Assembly: GCA_009911305.1 (NCBI GenBank)
Contig: QXXC01000020.1
Span: 16,147 to 80,146 of the forward strand
Reading direction: 5' to 3'
Source: Clostridiaceae bacterium
Lineage (GTDB): Bacteria > Bacillota > Clostridia > Lachnospirales > Lachnospiraceae
Length of the DNA stretch: 64,000 nt
Below the pieces are notes generated by a model. That model was not told the origin of the DNA and did no database searches. It saw only the letters and a program-made list of their open reading frames with translations. Of this stretch, positions 42,342 through 51,408 are shown piece after piece; positions within the stretch are counted from its first letter, which is position 1; each line of letters begins with the position of its first letter. A program made the position numbers and the translations under genes.

Positions 42342-44261
42342 CTACTGCGATTTCACTTCCTTCCACAGTTGGTTATACACCCCGTCCGCCTCATCGCCGA
42401 GATAGAGGAAAACCTCGCTGTCCGTCAGAGACTCCGTGTCCGGAAAGAGCGCTTTATTATTCTGCAGCTCCTCGTCAAGAAGCTCAAACGCCCCCGTATT
42501 GGGAGTCGAATAGGTGATGTACTCAAAGTTTTTCAGCGCAATGTCGGGCCTGCAGAGGAAATTGATCCATTTTTCCGCATTTTCCTTGTTCCTCGCATTG
42601 GCCGGAATCACCCAGGAATCGATCCACAGATTCGTGCCCTCCTCGGGAATGATGTATTCCAGCGAGTAGTCGAGCTCCTGCGCAGCCACCTCTTCCTGGA
42701 TATAGAGCATTTCCCCGGAATAAACCACGCCGATGGCGGCCTCGCCGCCGATCATTTTGTCGCGCGCCTGATCAATGACATAGGCCTGGACAAGGGGTTT
42801 CTGGTCGATCAGCTTTTTCTTTGCCTCCTGAAGCTCGGATTCGTCGCAGGTATTCATGGAATAGCCAAGGGACTTTAAGGAGACCATGAAAGCGTCGCGG
42901 ACGCTGTCCTGCATGAGGATCTCGCCTTCATAGGCGGGATTCCACAGATCCTCCCATCTGGCGGGAACCGGGAGCCCCTTTTCTTCAATGAGCCTTGTGT
43001 TGTAGAGGATGCCCACCGTGCCCCAGGTATAGGGGACAGAATAGAGGTTTTCCGGATCAAAGCCCCGGGACATCTCCATATAGCGCGCGCCAATCTGGTC
43101 AAGATTCGGTATATTCTCAAAGTTGATCTCGCTCAGAAGCCCGTTTTCGGCCATTCTCTGGATCATATAGTCCGAGGGACAGACGGCGTCATACCGCACG
43201 GCCCCTGCCTCAATGACAGGATACATTTCTTCATTTGTCTCAAATACATCGTAGATAACCTTGATTCCTGTCTCCTCCTCAAACTGCTCAATCACAGATT
43301 CGTCGATATATTCGCCCCAGTTATAAACGTAAAGCTCATCAGAGTGGGAGACAGAGTAGCGGCTCCAGGTGGAGAAGCCCACGCCGGCTGCAATTGCCAG
43401 AGAAACCGAAGCCAGAATGCCCTTCTTGACGCGCCCGGCCAGGACGCTTCCTGACGCGGAGGATGCGCCCCGGGCATTGGAGGGCGATTTCTCCGGTGCG
43501 AAATTTGTAATAATGAGCAGCGCCAGCACGGTCAGGAAAATCAGGGTGGACAGTGCGTACATGGACGGCCGGATCCCGCGGCGCACTTCGCTGTAAATCA
43601 GGGTGGACAGGGTATCAATCCCCGCGCCCCTGGTGAAATGAGTCACGATAAAGTCGTCGAGCGACATGGTAAAGGCCATCAGGAAGCCGGAAAGCACGCC
43701 GGGCACAATATCCGGAAATACGATCTTAAAAAAGGCCTGCAGAGGCTTTGCGCCGAGATCCAGGGCGGCCTCATAGGCAGAGCGGTTCGTCTGCTTTAAT
43801 TTCGGCATGACGCTCAGGATCACATAGGGGATATTAAAGGTAATATGCGAGATCAGCACAGTCTTAAAGCCCAGGGAGATCCCGAAGGCGATGAACGCCA
43901 GCATCAGGGAGATGCCGGTCACGATATCTGAGTTCAGCATAGGGATATTGTTCACGCCCATCACAATGCTGCGGGGCAGGCGCTTCATGCTGTTAATCCC
44001 AATCGCGGCCACGGTTCCGATGACGGTGGCGGTAAGCGCCGAGACGAAGGCAATCAGGAGCGTATTGTTCAGCGCGTTTATAATGGCCTGATTCCGGAAC
44101 ATCTCCGCATACCATTTTGTCGTAAAGCCGCCCCAGAGGGTTCTGGACTTCGTGTTATTAAAGGACAGGACCATCATAGTCGCGATCGGCGCGTATAAAA
44201 AGATCAGGATCAGGACCAGATAAAAATCCTGAAAAAATTGTTTGAAGCCATATCGTTTCAT
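42342..44261 (-). CDS. potCD: Spermidine/putrescine ABC transporter: permease PotC fused to substrate-binding PotD
   Basis: 639 residues. Residues 1-265 are a PotC-type permease with six membrane segments and the EAA loop SAYEAALDLGAKPLQAFFKIVFPDIVPG. A short linker and an extra membrane helix (about 280-298, GILASVSLAIAAGVGF) lead to a PotD/PotF-type receptor (about 310-639): ELYVYNWGEYIDESVIEQFE, YDAVCPSDYMIQRM, VPYTWGTVGILYN, ANARNKENAEKWINF. The receptor is therefore tethered to the outer face of the membrane instead of being a separate lipoprotein. Its start shares one base with the potB stop (TGATG). Confidence 0.92.
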   Translation of the reverse strand: MKRYGFKQFFQDFYLVLILIFLYAPIATMMVLSFNNTKSRTLWGGFTTKWYAEMFRNQAIINALNNTLLIAFVSALTATVIGTVAAIGINSMKRLPRSIVMGVNNIPMLNSDIVTGISLMLAFIAFGISLGFKTVLISHITFNIPYVILSVMPKLKQTNRSAYEAALDLGAKPLQAFFKIVFPDIVPGVLSGFLMAFTMSLDDFIVTHFTRGAGIDTLSTLIYSEVRRGIRPSMYALSTLIFLTVLALLIITNFAPEKSPSNARGASSASGSVLAGRVKKGILASVSLAIAAGVGFSTWSRYSVSHSDELYVYNWGEYIDESVIEQFEEETGIKVIYDVFETNEEMYPVIEAGAVRYDAVCPSDYMIQRMAENGLLSEINFENIPNLDQIGARYMEMSRGFDPENLYSVPYTWGTVGILYNTRLIEEKGLPVPARWEDLWNPAYEGEILMQDSVRDAFMVSLKSLGYSMNTCDESELQEAKKKLIDQKPLVQAYVIDQARDKMIGGEAAIGVVYSGEMLYIQEEVAAQELDYSLEYIIPEEGTNLWIDSWVIPANARNKENAEKWINFLCRPDIALKNFEYITYSTPNTGAFELLDEELQNNKALFPDTESLTDSEVFLYLGDEADGVYNQLWKEVKSQ

Positions 44262-45085
44262 CAGAATGCGGCCCCCTCTCCGTCCATGTCATATTTGGCA
44301 ATCAGAGCCATGCTGAGTAAGATAAAGAGCATCAGCACAAGGGACAGGCCTGCCCCTAAGTTCCAGTTATTTCCTTTTGTGAATTCCTGCTCAATGACAT
44401 TTCCAATCAGAAGGATTTTGCTGCCGCCGAGCAGGTTGGAGATCACGAAGGTGGTCAGAGCCGGCACAAACACCATGGTGATGCCGCTGATGATGCCCGG
44501 CAGGCTGAGCGGAAGCCAGACATGGATAAGCGTCTGGAACTCGCTGGCCCCCAAATCCTTGGCGGCGTTGATGGTATTGTCGTCGATCTTGGCCATCACA
44601 TTGTAGATGGGCAGGATCATAAAGGGAAGGAAATTATAAACCATTCCCAGGATGATCGCGCCCGGCGTATTGATGATGGCAATATTCGGCAGGCTAAGAA
44701 GGTTAAGCACGCCGTTGATAACGCCGTTTTTCTCCAGAAGCGTCTGCCAGGCCAGCGTGCGCAAAAGGAAATTCATCCACATGGGAAGGATGAAAATAAA
44801 TACCATAAAGCTTCCCCTGCCGATCCCCCTCCTGCGCAGGATCATGGCCAGAGGGAAGGAAAGAACCAGACACAGCGCGGTGGCCGCCAGGGACAGAAGG
44901 AGCGACAAAAGCAATGCCTTGGCATGCTCCGGCGTCCGGATGGACAGGACATTCGCAAGCGTAAAGCCCCCGCTTTTATCCGTCAGGCCATACAGTACAA
45001 TCAACAGGAGCGGAATAACCGTGAAACCGATCATCCAGATAATATAGGGGCCGGCTAAGAGCCGCTTTGCCGTCTTATTTTCCAT
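44261..45085 (-). CDS. potB: Spermidine/putrescine ABC transporter permease PotB
   Basis: 274 residues, six membrane segments, with the inner-membrane permease motif NAAKDLGASEFQTLIHVWLPLSLPGI (EAA loop) contacting PotA. N-terminus ENKTAKRLLAGPYIIWMIGFTVIPLLLI is typical of PotB. GAGGAGG stands before the ATG. It heterodimerises with the PotC half of the following fusion protein. Confidence 0.92.
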   Translation of the reverse strand: MENKTAKRLLAGPYIIWMIGFTVIPLLLIVLYGLTDKSGGFTLANVLSIRTPEHAKALLLSLLLSLAATALCLVLSFPLAMILRRRGIGRGSFMVFIFILPMWMNFLLRTLAWQTLLEKNGVINGVLNLLSLPNIAIINTPGAIILGMVYNFLPFMILPIYNVMAKIDDNTINAAKDLGASEFQTLIHVWLPLSLPGIISGITMVFVPALTTFVISNLLGGSKILLIGNVIEQEFTKGNNWNLGAGLSLVLMLFILLSMALIAKYDMDGEGAAF

Positions 45086-45128
45086 GACAGCCTCCTCCTT
45101 TTGTAAATTAACAGGGAACAGCCTGCGC

Positions 45129-46205
45129 TTATTCCGTTACGCCTACGGCCTGCTCATCCTCAGAGGCCGGCTTATTCATGATCTGGATATCAAAGGGATC
45201 GACATGGATGCCCACCGCCTCGCCTACGGGAACCATATCCGTGCTGTGGACGAGCCATTCAAAGCCGTTCGGGGTGGTAACTTCCATCTCATAGTGGACG
45301 CCCTTAAAAATCAGGTGGGTCACAACACCCTGAAGCGCGCCGTCCCCTGGCTTTACCAGATCGATATCCTCAGGCCGGATCACCACATCCACAGGCTGGT
45401 TGCAGCCAAAGCCCTTATCCACACAGGCAAATTTTGCGCCGAAGATTTCAACCAGCTCGTCGCGCAGCATCAGGCCGTCCACGATATTGCTTTCCCCGAT
45501 AAAATCAGCGACAAACGCATTTTCAGGCTCATTGTAGATCTGCTCCGGGGAGCCCATCTGCTGGATATAGCCCTGGTTCATGACCACAATCGTGTCTGAC
45601 ATCGTAAGGGCTTCCTCCTGATCGTGCGTGACGTAAATGAAGGTGATGCCCAGCTCATTCTTTAAGCGGATCAGCTCATACTGCATATCCTGGCGCAGCT
45701 TCAGATCCAGCGCGCCCAGAGGCTCGTCGAGCAGAAGAACCTTGGGTTCATTGACGATGGCGCGCGCGATGGCGATCCGCTGCTGCTGTCCGCCGCTTAA
45801 GGAATCCACAGAGCGGTTTTCAAAGCCGTTTAAATTCACCAGACGCAGGGCGTATTTGATCTTATCCTGAATATAGCTTTTGGGCTTGTTCTTAATCTTT
45901 AGGCCAAAGGCGATATTATCCGCAATATTCATATGAGGGAACAGGGCGTATTTCTGAAAAACCGTATTAAGCTGCCTTTTATTGGGAGGAAGCTTAGTGA
46001 TATCCTCGCCCGCGAAGATAAGCCGCCCCTTGTCCGGAGACTCGAACCCGCCGATAATGCGCAGCGTCGTCGTCTTCCCGCAGCCGCTGGGGCCGAGAAG
46101 CGTCACAAAGGAATTTTCCCTGACAGAAAGGCTCAGATCATCAAGGACGACATCGCCGTCAAAGCTCTTTGTAATATGTACTAAATCAATCAATGGCTGG
46201 CTCAT
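45129..46205 (-). CDS. potA: Spermidine/putrescine ABC transporter ATPase PotA
   Basis: 358 residues: an ABC ATPase (1-240) with Walker [15 protein letters not shown]-loop, signature [15 protein letters not shown], Walker [14 protein letters not shown] and the switch His in [14 protein letters not shown], followed by a TOBE regulatory domain. It energises polyamine uptake. GGAGGAATATT precedes the ATG. It is the second gene of the operon, 29 bases after the regulator. Confidence 0.93.
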   Translation of the reverse strand: MSQPLIDLVHITKSFDGDVVLDDLSLSVRENSFVTLLGPSGCGKTTTLRIIGGFESPDKGRLIFAGEDITKLPPNKRQLNTVFQKYALFPHMNIADNIAFGLKIKNKPKSYIQDKIKYALRLVNLNGFENRSVDSLSGGQQQRIAIARAIVNEPKVLLLDEPLGALDLKLRQDMQYELIRLKNELGITFIYVTHDQEEALTMSDTIVVMNQGYIQQMGSPEQIYNEPENAFVADFIGESNIVDGLMLRDELVEIFGAKFACVDKGFGCNQPVDVVIRPEDIDLVKPGDGALQGVVTHLIFKGVHYEMEVTTPNGFEWLVHSTDMVPVGEAVGIHVDPFDIQIMNKPASEDEQAVGVTE

Positions 46206-46234
46206 AATATTCCTCCGCTGTGGTAAAAATGTGG

Positions 46235-46768
46235 TTAAAAGCTGGGCGGCGAGCTGACCCAGATAAGGACGGCTCCGCCGCGGCTGGACAGATAATGCGT
46301 CTTATCACTGACATAGTAAAAGGATTCGCCCTTTTTTGCCTTATAAGTATGGTCGCCGAGGTGGATCGATATACTTCCCTGCAGGACATAGCCGAATTCT
46401 TCGCCCTCATGCGGGGCGTCGGGGTATGTGGATCCGCCCGCCTTAAGGGTCAGACGGATGGGTTCCATGGTATTTTTCTGGGCGTTTGGGATGATCCACT
46501 GTATTTCATTGTCCAGCTCCGGATCCTGCTTGACAAAATAATCATTCTGCCCAAACACGATCTGTTCCTGCGGCTCCTCGTTAAAAAATGTTTTTATACT
46601 CGTTCCAAGGCACTGCAGGATATCCATCAGCGTGGCGATGGACGGAGAAGTGAGATCGCGCTCGACCTGGGAAATAAAGCCCTTGGACAGCTCGGCGCGA
46701 TCCGCCAGCTCCTCCTGGGTCAGGCCCTTTAAAATGCGCAGCTCCTTTAAACGGGATCCTATGCTCAC
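46235..46768 (-). CDS. XRE-cupin transcriptional regulator of the polyamine operon
   Basis: 177 residues. An XRE helix-turn-helix (1-65: [32 protein letters not shown]) is joined to a cupin domain (about 105-175: [32 protein letters not shown]). PuuR-like proteins of this form sense polyamines. GTG start behind AAGGAGGCAAACC. As the first gene of a potA-potB-potCD transcript with a palindrome at the transcription start, it probably autoregulates the operon. Confidence 0.9.
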   Translation of the reverse strand: MSIGSRLKELRILKGLTQEELADRAELSKGFISQVERDLTSPSIATLMDILQCLGTSIKTFFNEEPQEQIVFGQNDYFVKQDPELDNEIQWIIPNAQKNTMEPIRLTLKAGGSTYPDAPHEGEEFGYVLQGSISIHLGDHTYKAKKGESFYYVSDKTHYLSSRGGAVLIWVSSPPSF

Positions 46769-46822
46769 GGTTTGCCTCCTTACATAAAGTTTACCAATAC
46801 TAAATGAAGGTAAAAATAATCC

Positions 46823-46847
46823 CGGTGTTTAGAAATAATAAACACCG
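46823..46847 (-). promoter_or_regulatory. Operator at the transcription start of the polyamine operon (predicted)
   Basis: CGGTGTTTA and TAAACACCG form perfect 9-bp arms around 7 bases, starting about 10 bases after the -10. A second inverted repeat, TTTACC ... GGTAAA, lies at 46790-46814 in the leader. Confidence 0.65.
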
Positions 46848-46857
46848 CGCAAGTAAC

Positions 46858-46885
46858 ATTATACAGAAAGAAAACGTTCTGTCAA
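46858..46885 (-). promoter_or_regulatory. Promoter of the polyamine transport operon
   Basis: On the minus strand TTGACA, 16 bases, TATAAT. Confidence 0.8.
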
Positions 46886-46901
46886 TAGTTTTATTCAGAG
46901 A

Positions 46902-46930
46902 TTGACAAGAAAAGAGAAAAATAAGATAAT
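46902..46930 (+). promoter_or_regulatory. Promoter of the lactonase gene
   Basis: TTGACA, 17 bases, GATAAT, divergent from the polyamine promoter with 16 bases between the two -35 boxes. Confidence 0.75.
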
Positions 46931-47049
46931 AGGGGAAGACAGGCAGACGCTGCCGTCCACGGAGCGCTGTATCGGGGAAGGTGTATGGCAGATCCCGCGC
47001 AGCGCGCGGCAGCGGCAGAACAATTTGAGGGATTTGAGGAGGAAGCAGG

Positions 47050-48114
47050 ATGCAGGATAAATATATGGCTTATGTGGGATCCTATTCGTACAACGGGCAG
47101 GCAAAAGGGATTACAGTATATGATGTGGATGTGGAAAAGGGGCTGTTCCACTACAGATGTGAGGAAGAGGTGGATAATTCCTCCTATCTTACGGTATCAA
47201 ACAATGGGAAGACGCTGTACTCCATCGCGGACGAGGGGATCGTTTCCTTCCGTATACAGGAGAACGGAGCCCTGACGCGCTTAAACAGCGCCAACACCAA
47301 GGCCATGCGGGGCTGCCATATCGCGACGGACGAAAAGGATAAATATATCTTTGTCTCCGGTTATCATGACGGCAAGGAGACGGTGCTGAGGTTAAAGCGC
47401 GACGGCTCCATCGGGGAGATCACGGACGGCGTGTATCACAGGGGCCTGGGAAGCGTGGCGGAACGGACCTTCCGCCCCCATGTAAGCTGCTGCCGCCGTA
47501 CGCCGGACGGGAAATTTGTATTTGTGGCGGATCTGGGGATTGATCAGATCAAGATATACCGCTTTGACCCTGTGAAGGGCCTTCTGACCCTGGTTGACGC
47601 GCTGCGCTGCGAGCTTGAATCCGCGCCGAGGCATTTTATTTTTTCCGCGGACGGCCGTTTCATGTATCTGATGTATGAGGTGAAGAATGTAATTGACGTC
47701 TACACATACGAGACAGGGGACAAGGTGCCGGTTCTGGAAAAGATCCAGACCATCACCTCCACGGCTCCGGAACGCTTAAGCCAGCTCACCGCGGCCTGCG
47801 CGATCCGCATGTCCCCGGACGAAGCGTATTTATATTGCAGCAACGCAGGCGACAACTCCGTCAGTGTTTACCGCCGCGATCCGGACACCGGCCTTCTGAC
47901 GCTTCTGTGCTGCCTGCCCATCAGCGGAGATTATCCGAAGGATATCGCCATTTTCCCGGATCAGCAGCATCTGGCCGCGATCAACCACGGGAGCAACAGC
48001 ATTTCCTTCTTTAAAGTGGATTATGAGAACGGACTCCTGGTCATGTGCAACCGGAGCATTGAGGTGAACGAGCCCAATTGCTGCGTGATCGTAAAGATGC
48101 CGGGAGGCAGATAG
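47050..48114 (+). CDS. Lactonase family protein (seven-bladed beta-propeller, 6-phosphogluconolactonase-like)
   Basis: 354 residues built from about seven repeats of the type YLTVSNNGKTLYSIADEG / FVFVADLGIDQIKIYRFD / YLYCSNAGDNSVSVYRRD, the YkgB/Pgl propeller. Motifs RHFIFSADGRFMYL and INHGSNSISFFKVD match the lactonase family, whose members hydrolyse 6-phosphogluconolactone or act on other sugar lactones. No signal peptide, so cytosolic. GAGGAAGCAGG lies before the ATG. It has its own consensus promoter; chorismate synthase follows after 50 bases. Confidence 0.85.
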   Translation: MQDKYMAYVGSYSYNGQAKGITVYDVDVEKGLFHYRCEEEVDNSSYLTVSNNGKTLYSIADEGIVSFRIQENGALTRLNSANTKAMRGCHIATDEKDKYIFVSGYHDGKETVLRLKRDGSIGEITDGVYHRGLGSVAERTFRPHVSCCRRTPDGKFVFVADLGIDQIKIYRFDPVKGLLTLVDALRCELESAPRHFIFSADGRFMYLMYEVKNVIDVYTYETGDKVPVLEKIQTITSTAPERLSQLTAACAIRMSPDEAYLYCSNAGDNSVSVYRRDPDTGLLTLLCCLPISGDYPKDIAIFPDQQHLAAINHGSNSISFFKVDYENGLLVMCNRSIEVNEPNCCVIVKMPGGR

Positions 48115-48164
48115 TTTTTGCAAAGGAAACAGGCGGCAGAAGAAAACGATATAAGGAGCAGAAT

Positions 48165-49277
48165 ATGGCGGGTTCAACATATGGAAGGATCCTGACAATG
48201 ACGACCTGGGGCGAATCCCACGGACCGGGGCTTGGCGTAGTGGTGGACGGCTGCCCGGCCGGGATCCCGCTTGCAGAGGAAGATATCCAGAGGCTTCTGG
48301 ATCGGAGAAAGCCGGGACAGAGCAGGTTTACGACAAAACGCAGCGAGAGCGATTCCGTGCGGATCCTGTCCGGGATTTTTGAGGGAAAGACAACCGGGAC
48401 ACCGATTTCCATGCTGGTGGAAAATCAGGATCAGCGATCCGTGGATTACAGCGAGATCGCCGGCTGCTACAGGCCGGGGCACGCGGATTTCACCTACGAC
48501 GAAAAATACGGCTTCCGCGACTACCGCGGCGGCGGCCGTTCCTCCGGCCGCGAGACGATCGGCCGCGTGGCGGCCGGCGCGGTGGCAGAAAAGCTGCTGG
48601 CAGAGCTCGGCATAAGCCTGACAGCTTATACAAAAAGCATCGGGCCCGTGTCAGTCAGCCCGGAGCGTTTTGACTTAGCAGAGTGCGGACGCAACCGGCT
48701 CTGCATGCCGGACGCGGCTGCCGCTTTAGAGGCGGAAGCGTATCTGGAGGAGCTCATGGCTCAAAAGGACTCCGCCGGGGGAGTGGCTGAGTGCATCGTA
48801 AGGGGCCTGCCCGCAGGCATCGGCGATCCGGTGTTTGAAAAGCTAAGCGCCAACCTGGCAAAGGCGGTCTGCTCCATCGGCGCAGTCAAGGGCTTTGAGA
48901 TCGGAGAGGGCTTCAAAGCGGCCGGGATGGCCGGAAGCGCGCATAACGACGCCTTTTACAGCGAGAACGGAAGTGTCAAAAAGCATACAAACCATGCGGG
49001 CGGAATCCTGGGCGGAATCAGCGACGGCAGCGACATCTGCTTCCGGGCGGCATTCAAGCCGACCCCCTCCATCGCCTCGCCCCAGAGAACTGTCAGCCGC
49101 AGCGGGGAGGAGATCGAACTGAGCGTGAAGGGACGCCATGATCCGATTATCGTGCCGCGCGCGGTTGTCGTTGTGGAGGCCATGGCGGCCTTTGCCATAG
49201 CGGATATGCTTCTGGCCGGGATGACGGCCAGGATGGACCGGATCCGGGAATTCTACAGGGGACGGGCGGGGCAGTAG
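48165..49277 (+). CDS. aroC: Chorismate synthase
   Basis: 370 residues from the ATG behind AAGGAGCAGAAT. Family signatures: GRILTMTTWGESHG (FMN/Arg region), RRKPGQSRFTTKR, RPGHADFTYDEKYGFRDYRGGGRSSGRET and NHAGGILGGISDG; the C-terminal RHDPIIVPRAVVVVEAMAA is also typical. It makes chorismate from EPSP with reduced FMN, the last shared step of aromatic amino-acid synthesis. No other aro genes are adjacent. Confidence 0.96.
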   Translation: MAGSTYGRILTMTTWGESHGPGLGVVVDGCPAGIPLAEEDIQRLLDRRKPGQSRFTTKRSESDSVRILSGIFEGKTTGTPISMLVENQDQRSVDYSEIAGCYRPGHADFTYDEKYGFRDYRGGGRSSGRETIGRVAAGAVAEKLLAELGISLTAYTKSIGPVSVSPERFDLAECGRNRLCMPDAAAALEAEAYLEELMAQKDSAGGVAECIVRGLPAGIGDPVFEKLSANLAKAVCSIGAVKGFEIGEGFKAAGMAGSAHNDAFYSENGSVKKHTNHAGGILGGISDGSDICFRAAFKPTPSIASPQRTVSRSGEEIELSVKGRHDPIIVPRAVVVVEAMAAFAIADMLLAGMTARMDRIREFYRGRAGQ

Positions 49278-49320
49278 ACAGCAGACAGCAGCATAGCAAT
49301 GAAAGAACTGTCCTTAAAAG

Positions 49321-49356
49321 AAAGAGACGCCGCGCGGCAGGGGCGTCTCTTTGCTT
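49321..49356 (+). terminator. Terminator-like hairpin after aroC
   Basis: AAAGAGACGCC and GGCGTCTCTTT pair perfectly over 11 bp; only TTTGCTTT follows, so termination may be partial. Confidence 0.6.
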
Positions 49357-49401
49357 TACCAATCAATCGCGGCAGGGAGGAGACAGGAAAGAGAGGACTG
49401 C

Positions 49402-50973
49402 GTGGAAATCAGGAAGAATGATGTTTTAGAGCTGGAAATCGTAGATATGAGTGAAAACGGGGAGGGAATCGGAAAAGAGCTCCCATGCCGGGAGGAACAT
49501 CCTGGCAAAAACACAGACGAAGGCAGGGACAAAAACGGGGCTCAGACCAGGAGCAGATATACATGGTTTGTCAGGGACGCCGTGATCGGAGACCGGATTG
49601 AGGCCAGGGCCATGAAAATGAAGAAGCACTACGGCTTTGCCCGCCTGCTAAAGGTGCTGGAGCCTTCCGCGGTCAGGATTGAGGCGAGATGTCCGGCTGC
49701 CAGACAGTGCGGAGGCTGCCAGCTTCAGATGATGAGCTATGAGGAACAGCTTCGCTTTAAAGAGAGGAAGGTCTGCAACAATTTAAAACGGATCGGAGGC
49801 CTGGATAACCTGATACTGCCGGGAGCTTTAGAGGGGAGCGCTCTGTCCGGAGGCCCGGATTTGGAAGAGGGAAAGGCGGAATTAAAAGACGGGCTGTGTA
49901 TCATGGAGCCGATTATAGGGATGAAGGATCCCTGGCGTTACCGGAACAAAGCACAGATTCCGTTTGGAAGAGATAAAGAGGGAAAGGTGATATACGGCTT
50001 TTATGCGGGAAGGAGCCACCGCATCGTTGCATGTGAGGACTGCCTGCTGGGGGCCGTGGAAAATAAAGAAATACTGGAACAGATCCGCGCCTGGATGGAA
50101 CAGTTCGGGATTTCGCCGTATGATGAGGAGACCCACAGCGGCCTGATCCGGCATGCATTGATCCGAAAGGGATTTTACACAGGTGAAATCATGGTATGCC
50201 TTGTGATTAACGCAAGGACGCTTCCCCACAGCGGCGAGCTGATCCGGCTGCTTTCCTCTGTTTCGGGCATGAAAAGTATTTGCTTTAGCATCAACACGGA
50301 AAAGACGAATGTGATCATGGGAGAGGAGCTGGTAAGCCTCAGCGGCCCGCTCTGCATCACGGATGAGATCCGCGGTATAAAATATCGTATTTCCCCTCTG
50401 TCATTTTATCAGGTCAATCCGTTGCAGACCGAAATGCTCTATCAAACCGCGCTGGAGTATGCGAACCTGACCGGGAATGAGATCGTGTGGGATCTGTACT
50501 GCGGGATCGGGACGATTTCCCTGTTTCTGGCGCAAAGGGCGAAGCAGGTGTACGGCGTGGAGATTGTGCCGCAGGCGATCCTCGACGCGCGGGAGAACGC
50601 CAGGATAAACGGGATAGACAATGCGGTATTTTTTACGGGAAAAGCCGAAGATATCCTGCCTGAACAGTATGAGAAGGAAAAGCGCCATGCGGACGTCATT
50701 GTGGTCGATCCGCCGAGAAAGGGGTGCGATACGGTCTGTCTGGATACCATCGTAAAAATGCAGCCGGACAGGGTGGTTTATGTGAGCTGTGACTCGGCTA
50801 CGCTGGCCCGGGATGTGAAGTATCTGAGGGAGAGAGGATACGAGGTGCAGAGGGTGAGGTGCTGTGATATGTTTGGATGGAGTCCGCATGTGGAGACGGT
50901 TGTAAAGCTTTCCCACAAAAAATCTGACAGCGTAATCAACGTAAAAGTGGAGTTTGGCGAGGGTGAGGGTTAA
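49402..50973 (+). CDS. rlmD: 23S rRNA (uracil-C5)-methyltransferase, RlmD/RlmCD (TrmA) family, C-terminal extension detached
   Basis: 523 residues from GTG behind AGAGGACTGC. An N-terminal TRAM-like domain with an insert (about 25-50), an Fe-S cluster motif CPAARQCGGC (Cys97, 103, 106, with Cys211/214 further on), then the SAM methyltransferase: FYQVNPLQTEMLY, DLYCGIGTISLFLAQ, VVVDPPRKGCD and the catalytic YVSCDSATLARD, ending SPHVETVVKLS. It methylates U1939 or a related uridine of 23S rRNA. After EFGEGEG the frame meets TAA, whereas the +1 frame continues into a helical module that in related clostridial enzymes I recall as part of the same chain. Confidence 0.9.
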   Translation: MEIRKNDVLELEIVDMSENGEGIGKELPCREEHPGKNTDEGRDKNGAQTRSRYTWFVRDAVIGDRIEARAMKMKKHYGFARLLKVLEPSAVRIEARCPAARQCGGCQLQMMSYEEQLRFKERKVCNNLKRIGGLDNLILPGALEGSALSGGPDLEEGKAELKDGLCIMEPIIGMKDPWRYRNKAQIPFGRDKEGKVIYGFYAGRSHRIVACEDCLLGAVENKEILEQIRAWMEQFGISPYDEETHSGLIRHALIRKGFYTGEIMVCLVINARTLPHSGELIRLLSSVSGMKSICFSINTEKTNVIMGEELVSLSGPLCITDEIRGIKYRISPLSFYQVNPLQTEMLYQTALEYANLTGNEIVWDLYCGIGTISLFLAQRAKQVYGVEIVPQAILDARENARINGIDNAVFFTGKAEDILPEQYEKEKRHADVIVVDPPRKGCDTVCLDTIVKMQPDRVVYVSCDSATLARDVKYLRERGYEVQRVRCCDMFGWSPHVETVVKLSHKKSDSVINVKVEFGEGEG

Positions 50974-50974
50974 A

Positions 50975-51241
50975 GTGCCGCTTGATAATATTGCCAAGAG
51001 AGCCGCAGAATACAAGCCGAAAGAGCGGGTTACATACAAAATGATTAAGGAGTACATAGAAGCGAAATACGGCTTCAAAGTACATACCGCATATATCGCA
51101 GAGGTAAAAAGAGAGTTAGGATTGCCGATGTATGATGCCCCTGATGCGGTAGAGGAATTGAAACAGCCGAGGAAGCATCCGACGGTGGAGAAAGTAAGAC
51201 AGGTGAATGATAAATATAGAAATGTAATGAATGGTTTATAA
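50975..51241 (+). CDS. Detached C-terminal module of the RlmD-type methyltransferase
   Basis: 88 residues from GTG (50975), one base after the rlmD stop, with GAGGG 5 bases upstream; an in-frame TTG at 50954 is another start. The sequence VPLDNIAKRAAEYKPKERVTY ... FKVHTAYIAEVKRELGLPMY ... LKQPRKHPT resembles the helical extension found at the C-terminus of TrmA-family enzymes in gut clostridia (pattern KATYxEIKxYV ... GLKVSxLYIAQVKxKxG ... QPxxPPEKE). Removing one T at 50970-50971 would join it in frame to rlmD. It may be expressed by re-initiation, or be a decaying fragment. Confidence 0.6.
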   Translation: MPLDNIAKRAAEYKPKERVTYKMIKEYIEAKYGFKVHTAYIAEVKRELGLPMYDAPDAVEELKQPRKHPTVEKVRQVNDKYRNVMNGL

Positions 51242-51408
51242 TATCTATTATCAGAAAAAGACAGGATAGAAATACTGTGAGATCGGGACGCAGGAGAGTA
51301 TGGATTTATTTTAACATTCATAAAGGAAACGCTGGTGAGAGATGCCTTATAGATGGTTTTAGTGAAAGGACATATGTGGTGATAAGGGGCAGGTTCCTGC
51401 CCGTATGT

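Noticed and set aside
50955..50980. Programmed +1 frameshift in rlmD
   Set aside because: No known slippery site or stimulatory structure is seen; an inserted base or re-initiation at GTG 50975 is simpler. Kept as a finding but not as recoding.
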